Positions 60,186 through 64,000 of a stretch of 64,000 nucleotides of DNA are shown here, one piece after another; the stretch's first letter is position 1, and each line of letters starts with the position of its first letter. A model generated the notes under the pieces. That model did not search any database, was not told the DNA's origin, and saw only the letters and a program-made list of their open reading frames with translations. This DNA is from Spirosoma arboris. GTDB lineage: Bacteria; Bacteroidota; Bacteroidia; Cytophagales; Spirosomataceae. Position numbers and translations under genes: made by a program. Where the stretch lies: positions 248,001 to 312,000 of the forward strand of contig NZ_WPIN01000002.1 of assembly GCF_009754945.1 (NCBI RefSeq). Direction: 5' to 3'.

Positions 60186-60578
60186 ATGGAAGCAGTAGCG
60201 AAACTTAAAGATGTGCCCACGTCGCCCCGTAAGATGCGGATAATCGCCGACCTCATTCGTGGTCAGCGTGTTAGTCGGGCGTTGGGTCTGTTAAAATATC
60301 AGCCACAGGCTGGTGCCGGTGTATTGCAGAAAGTGCTTTTATCGGCCGTTGCCAACTGGCAACAGAAAAATGAAGATGAGCGCATCGAAGACGCTGATCT
60401 TTATGTGAAAACGGTTTTTGTTGATGGAGGTCCGATGCTGAAGCGTCTACGTCCAGCTCCACAAGGTCGTGGTCACCGGATTCGGAAGCGGTCAAATCAT
60501 ATCACAATCGTGGTTGACAGCGCAGCGCAATCTGTGTTGACGGCAGCAGAAGCAGAAACCCCTGAAAACGAACAATAA
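60186..60578 (+). CDS. rplV: 50S ribosomal protein L22
   Basis: 130 residues. Contains [19 protein letters not shown] and the tunnel hairpin [20 protein letters not shown]-terminal 15 residues are a lineage-specific Ala/Glu tail. Lines the exit tunnel. Confidence 0.98.
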   Translation: MEAVAKLKDVPTSPRKMRIIADLIRGQRVSRALGLLKYQPQAGAGVLQKVLLSAVANWQQKNEDERIEDADLYVKTVFVDGGPMLKRLRPAPQGRGHRIRKRSNHITIVVDSAAQSVLTAAEAETPENEQ

Positions 60579-60585
60579 TTAAGAA

Positions 60586-61491
60586 ATGGGACAAAAAATA
60601 AATCCAGTTGGCCTGCGACTTGGTATTGTTCGGGGCTGGGAATCGAGCTGGTACGGCGGCAAAGAGTTTGCTGATAAACTCGTTGAAGACGAGAAAATCC
60701 GCAAATACGTAGCAGCCCGTATTCCGAAAGGAGCCATTGCTCGGGTAGTTATCGAGCGTACCCTGAAACGGGTTACTCTCACGATTCACACAGCCCGTCC
60801 GGGTATTGTAATCGGTAAAGGCGGTGGCGAGGTCGATAAGATTAAAGAAGAATTGAAAAAGATCACGGGCAAAGATGTCCAGATCAACATCTTCGAAATC
60901 AAACGGCCAGAAATCGATGCTAAACTTGTTGGCGAAGCTATTGCTCAGCAATTACAGGCTCGTATTTCGTTCCGTCGTGCCATGAAGCAGGCTATCCAGT
61001 CAGCTCTCCGCGTAGGTGCTCAAGGTATCAAAGTAAAGGTATCGGGTCGTTTAGGTGGCGCTGAAATTGCCCGCTCAGAGCAATATAAAGAAGGTCGTGT
61101 ACCTCTTCATACACTCCGCGCTGATATCGATTATGCTATCTCTGAAGCCCAAACCGTTTACGGTAAAATCGGCATCAAAGTGTGGATTTTCAAAGGCGAA
61201 GTTTATGGCAAACGTGATCTGTCTCCATCAGCAATGATGAGCCAGGCACAAGCCGGAGAACGTACAGCATCTGCTAACGACCGTGGTGATCGTCGGGGCC
61301 CTCGTGGCGACCGTGATGGCAACGATCGGGGCGGTCGTGGTCGTGGTGACCGCGGTGGTAACGATCGGGGCGGCCAGGGTGGCAATCGCGGTGGCGCTCC
61401 AGGTGCCAATCGTGGTGGTGGCCAGGGCGGTAACCGGGGCGGTGGTCAAGGTGGCAACCGTGGTGGTGGTCAAGGTGGACCAAGACGATAA
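60586..61491 (+). CDS. rpsC: 30S ribosomal protein S3 with long Gly/Arg/Asn-rich tail
   Basis: 301 residues, where about 230 is usual. KH domain ([20 protein letters not shown]) and C-terminal part up to about residue 232 are ordinary; the remaining 70 residues are repeats of RGG, GNRGG and DRGG type (for example [14 protein letters not shown]). Such RGG-type tails bind RNA in other proteins. S3 forms the mRNA entry and helicase site. Whether the tail is seen on ribosomes is unknown. Same frame, no frameshift. Confidence 0.98.
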   Translation: MGQKINPVGLRLGIVRGWESSWYGGKEFADKLVEDEKIRKYVAARIPKGAIARVVIERTLKRVTLTIHTARPGIVIGKGGGEVDKIKEELKKITGKDVQINIFEIKRPEIDAKLVGEAIAQQLQARISFRRAMKQAIQSALRVGAQGIKVKVSGRLGGAEIARSEQYKEGRVPLHTLRADIDYAISEAQTVYGKIGIKVWIFKGEVYGKRDLSPSAMMSQAQAGERTASANDRGDRRGPRGDRDGNDRGGRGRGDRGGNDRGGQGGNRGGAPGANRGGGQGGNRGGGQGGNRGGGQGGPRR

Positions 61492-61494
61492 ACT

Positions 61495-61565
61495 TAGTCG
61501 TCAGTTGGCAGTCGACAGTCGTCAGTAATTCTAACGACTATCGACTAACCACTATCGACTCCAAC
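61495..61565. repeat. Word-like hairpin between rpsC and rplP
   Basis: AGTCGACAGTCGT pairs with ACGACTATCGACT (one mismatch) and further AGTTGG words flank it. 85-bp gap in an otherwise tight operon, similar in style to the hairpin at 60105. Confidence 0.5.
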
Positions 61566-61576
61566 TTTTAGAGCTA

Positions 61577-62008
61577 ATGTTACAGCCAAAAAGAACTAAA
61601 TTCCGTAAACAGCATAAAGGAAGGATTCCAGGTATCGCATCGCGCGGTCATGAGATCTCTTTCGGTACGTTCGCTATCAAATCATTGGAACCAGGTCGGA
61701 TTACCGCCCGCCAGATTGAAGCCGCTCGTATTTCCGTAACCCGGGCCATGAAACGTGAAGGCCAGGTTTGGATTCGTATTTTCCCAGACAAGCCGATCAC
61801 CAAGAAACCGGCTGAAGTACGGATGGGTAAAGGTAAAGGTGCTCCCGAATACTGGGTAGCCGTAGTGAAACCCGGCACGATTATGTTCGAAACAACGGGA
61901 GTTGATTTAGCAACGGGTATGGAAGCCCTTCGCTTAGCCGCTCAGAAGTTGCCCGTTCGGACCAAGTTTGTAGTCCGGCGCGATTATCAGGAGCAAGGCG
62001 AAGAGTAG
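61577..62008 (+). CDS. rplP: 50S ribosomal protein L16
   Basis: 143 residues. [19 protein letters not shown] start, [20 protein letters not shown] and [17 protein letters not shown]. Organises the A-site tRNA contact region of 23S rRNA. Confidence 0.98.
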   Translation: MLQPKRTKFRKQHKGRIPGIASRGHEISFGTFAIKSLEPGRITARQIEAARISVTRAMKREGQVWIRIFPDKPITKKPAEVRMGKGKGAPEYWVAVVKPGTIMFETTGVDLATGMEALRLAAQKLPVRTKFVVRRDYQEQGEE

Positions 62009-62029
62009 TATCCCTAAGCGACGAACAAG

Positions 62030-62224
62030 ATGAAAAAAGAAGATTTGAAAGGATTGTCGGCGGATGCCTTACGTACTGAAATCGGTGCGGAACAGGATCG
62101 CCTGCTGAAACTGAAGTTTGCTCATGCTGTGTCTCCAATCGAGAACCCCATGCGCATCCGCGAGAGCCGCAAACGGATTGCTCGCCTGCACACAGAACTG
62201 ACAGTTAAATCGCGGCAAGCCTAA
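62030..62224 (+). CDS. rpmC: 50S ribosomal protein L29
   Basis: 64 residues, MKKEDLKGLSADALRTEI and ENPMRIRESRKRIARLHTEL. Near the tunnel exit beside L23. Confidence 0.97.
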   Translation: MKKEDLKGLSADALRTEIGAEQDRLLKLKFAHAVSPIENPMRIRESRKRIARLHTELTVKSRQA

Positions 62225-62236
62225 TAAGACACGACG

Positions 62237-62602
62237 ATGGAAGAGCAACAAGCACCAGCACCGCAGGAGGAAGTAACAACCCCAGCGGCAGCAGCAACAG
62301 AACAGCCGAAGGCAGCCGTTCCTGCAACGAGCGAAGCGAAATCGGCATCGGAGCGTAACGCACGTAAAGAGCGTATCGGGCGGGTGACCAGCAATAAAAT
62401 GCAGAAAACAATCACAGTTGCGATTGATCGCAAAGTGAAACACCCGATGTATGGCAAGTTCATGAACAAGACCAAAAAATTGACGGTTCATGACGAGAAA
62501 AATGAGTGTGGTATCGGCGACACAGTTCGCGTAATGGAAACCCGCCCATTGAGCAAAAATAAACGTTGGCGGTTAGTCGAAATCATCGAAAAAGCGAAGT
62601 AA
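62237..62602 (+). CDS. rpsQ: 30S ribosomal protein S17 with N-terminal Ala/Pro/Glu extension
   Basis: 121 residues, about 35 more than usual. The S17 core starts near residue 43 ([20 protein letters not shown]) and ends normally. The N-terminal 40 residues ([19 protein letters not shown] and following) are low complexity. No better in-frame start exists between 62237 and the core. S17 binds 16S rRNA early in assembly. Confidence 0.97.
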   Translation: MEEQQAPAPQEEVTTPAAAATEQPKAAVPATSEAKSASERNARKERIGRVTSNKMQKTITVAIDRKVKHPMYGKFMNKTKKLTVHDEKNECGIGDTVRVMETRPLSKNKRWRLVEIIEKAK

Positions 62603-62605
62603 GCC

Positions 62606-62974
62606 ATGGTACAGCAAGAATCAAGATTAGGAGTAGCCGATAACAGTGGCGCAAAAGAAGTGCTGGTTATCCGAGTCCTGGGCGGTACGGGCAAACGGTA
62701 TGCATCGGTCGGTGACAAGATTGTCGTGACAGTGAAGCAAGCCCTGTCGTCCAGCAGTATGAAAAAAGGTACGGTTTCGAAAGCCGTGGTTGTTCGGACA
62801 AAAAAGGAAGTACGCCGGAAAGATGGTTCGTACATCCGTTTCGAAGACAACGCAGCTGTGTTGCTCAACAACAACGATGAGCCACGTGGTACTCGGATTT
62901 TTGGACCTGTAGCCCGCGAATTGCGCGAGAAGCAGTTTATGAAAATCGTATCGTTAGCCCCAGAGGTATTGTAA
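62606..62974 (+). CDS. rplN: 50S ribosomal protein L14
   Basis: 122 residues: [53 protein letters not shown], and a canonical C-terminus. Contacts L19 and the small subunit. Confidence 0.98.
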   Translation: MVQQESRLGVADNSGAKEVLVIRVLGGTGKRYASVGDKIVVTVKQALSSSSMKKGTVSKAVVVRTKKEVRRKDGSYIRFEDNAAVLLNNNDEPRGTRIFGPVARELREKQFMKIVSLAPEVL

Positions 62975-62977
62975 GCA

Positions 62978-63334
62978 ATGGAGAAGAAAATAACGCTACC
63001 GACACACAAATTCCACATCAAGACGGGCGATACGGTCGTCGTGATTGGTGGTAACTCGAAAGGTCAGCGCGGTGTGGTGAAAGAAGTAATTGTAGAAAAA
63101 GATCGTGCCCGTGTTGAAGGGGTGGCTATGATTACCAAACACCTGAAGCCAACGGCTTCGAATCCGCAGGGAAGTCTGGAAAAAACGGAAGGTTCAATCC
63201 ACATCAGTAATCTGAAACTGGTTGACCCCGCTACCGGCGAACCTACCCGTACGGGTCGTAAGTTGAATGAAAAGGGTAAACTGCAACGGTTCTCGAAAAA
63301 GACCGGCAACTTCATCCCTGACGTCCGTAAATAA
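62978..63334 (+). CDS. rplX: 50S ribosomal protein L24
   Basis: 118 residues with the KOW motif GDTVVVIGGNSKGQRGVV. One of the first proteins to bind 23S rRNA. Confidence 0.98.
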   Translation: MEKKITLPTHKFHIKTGDTVVVIGGNSKGQRGVVKEVIVEKDRARVEGVAMITKHLKPTASNPQGSLEKTEGSIHISNLKLVDPATGEPTRTGRKLNEKGKLQRFSKKTGNFIPDVRK

Positions 63335-63349
63335 TAAAGGTCTAAGAGA

Positions 63350-63904
63350 ATGGCAACGCCAAGACTGAAAGAAAAATATTTAAGCGAAGTCGTACCTCAG
63401 TTGAAGGACAAGTTTCAATACAAGTCGGTTATGCAAGTACCCCGCTTGAGCAAAATTGTCATCAATAAAGGTATTGGAGCCGCTGTCGCCGATAAGAAAT
63501 TGGTTGACGTGGGCGTCGAAGAATTGACGACCATCACGGGTCAGAAAGCCGTTGCGACTATGTCGAAAAAAGCGGTTTCTAACTTCAAACTGCGGGAGAA
63601 AATGCCTATTGGTGCGAAAGTGACCTTACGTGGTGAGAAAATGTATGAATTTATGGATCGCCTGACAACAGTATCGTTGCCACGTGTTCGTGACTTCAAA
63701 GGCATTAGCGATAAAGGGTTCGATGGCCGTGGCAACTACACGTTCGGCGTGCAGGAGCAGATTATCTTCCCAGAGATTAGCATCGAAAAAGTAGCTCGTA
63801 TTTCGGGAATGGACATCACATTTGTGACGACAGCTAACACCGACAACGAAAGCTATGAGTTGTTGAAAGCAATGGGCATGCCGTTTGCTAAAAGTGGTAA
63901 ATAA
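63350..63904 (+). CDS. rplE: 50S ribosomal protein L5
   Basis: 184 residues. [60 protein letters not shown]. Part of the 5S rRNA complex. Confidence 0.98.
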   Translation: MATPRLKEKYLSEVVPQLKDKFQYKSVMQVPRLSKIVINKGIGAAVADKKLVDVGVEELTTITGQKAVATMSKKAVSNFKLREKMPIGAKVTLRGEKMYEFMDRLTTVSLPRVRDFKGISDKGFDGRGNYTFGVQEQIIFPEISIEKVARISGMDITFVTTANTDNESYELLKAMGMPFAKSGK

Positions 63905-63927
63905 CAACCGACACAAAGGCTAAGACA

Positions 63928-64000
63928 ATGGCAAAAGAATCAATCAAAGCACGGGAACGGAAACGCGAAGCGTTAGTTGCCAAATATGCTACGAAACGGG
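63928..64000 (+). CDS. rpsN: 30S ribosomal protein S14, cut by window edge
   Basis: The first 24 codons from ATG 63928 (MAKESIKARERKREALVAKY) match the S14 N-terminus and follow rplE as usual in the spc operon. The zinc-binding part, if any, is outside the window. Confidence 0.95.
   Translation, partial: MAKESIKARERKREALVAKYATKR

Overview
The window is a stretch of a Bacteroidota chromosome, most likely from the Cytophagales and close to Spirosoma (inference). Signs of this are the order of the S10/spc ribosomal genes at the right end, promoters of the TAnnTTTG type, a TonB-dependent receptor behind a cobalamin riboswitch, NKSYGAYxLR and LytTR-type proteins, and scarce Shine-Dalgarno sites. 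It splits into two unlike halves at about 34.8 kb.

Left half (1-34.7 kb): an integrated mobile island. Its right edge is a tyrosine recombinase gene whose 5' end faces the 3' end of a tRNA-Arg(CCG) gene; its left edge is outside the window. From left to right: (a) 0-13 kb, a compact plus-strand series of small unknown genes around a large TOPRIM/SF3 primase-helicase, then a tightly overlapping cassette with a glycosyltransferase and a HerA/A32/Zot-like ATPase, controlled at the left by a divergent XRE repressor. Two sequence-motif clusters lie here: ATTACAAA/TTTGTAAT (8.2-8.5 kb) and GGTATTACC/GGTAATACC (9.05-9.9 kb, within and around a coding region). (b) 13-17.4 kb, an AT-rich insert with a TIR-domain protein translationally overlapping a membrane-anchored KGGVGR-variant ParA/MinD-like ATPase, between two decayed serine recombinases, followed by an FRG-domain protein. 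(c) 17.7-28.3 kb, a four-gene minus-strand operon: PLD/SNF2 helicase-nuclease, AlbA_2/HATPase protein, Eco57I-like adenine methylase and RecF/SMC-like ATPase, which looks like a restriction-modification-type defence system. (d) 28.9-34.6 kb, small genes, an intact serine recombinase, a secreted protein, a LytS/LytTR two-component pair and the integrase.

Right half (34.9-64 kb): ordinary chromosome. It holds rnr, a PolB-like exonuclease homologue, lipB, a YraN nuclease homologue, an S41 peptidase, a GMC oxidoreductase with its small partner, a B12-uptake operon (riboswitch, TonB receptor, beta-propeller lipoprotein, ATP pyrophosphatase), an M16 peptidase pair, a PadR unit, an SDR and a TIM-barrel epimerase. 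Last comes the ribosomal protein operon from rplC to a partial rpsN, preceded by a structured RNA with an SRP-RNA-like hairpin and a terminator. Long, sequence-unique perfect or near-perfect hairpins separate many transcription units.

How parts work together: the island combines replication/packaging-like functions with at least two nucleotide- or DNA-targeting defence modules. The most likely undescribed systems are the TIR/KGGVGR membrane ATPase pair, the four-gene PLD-helicase/AlbA/methylase/ATPase operon, and the motif-studded ATPase cassette at 8-13 kb. All function statements are from motif reading; no database search was run.
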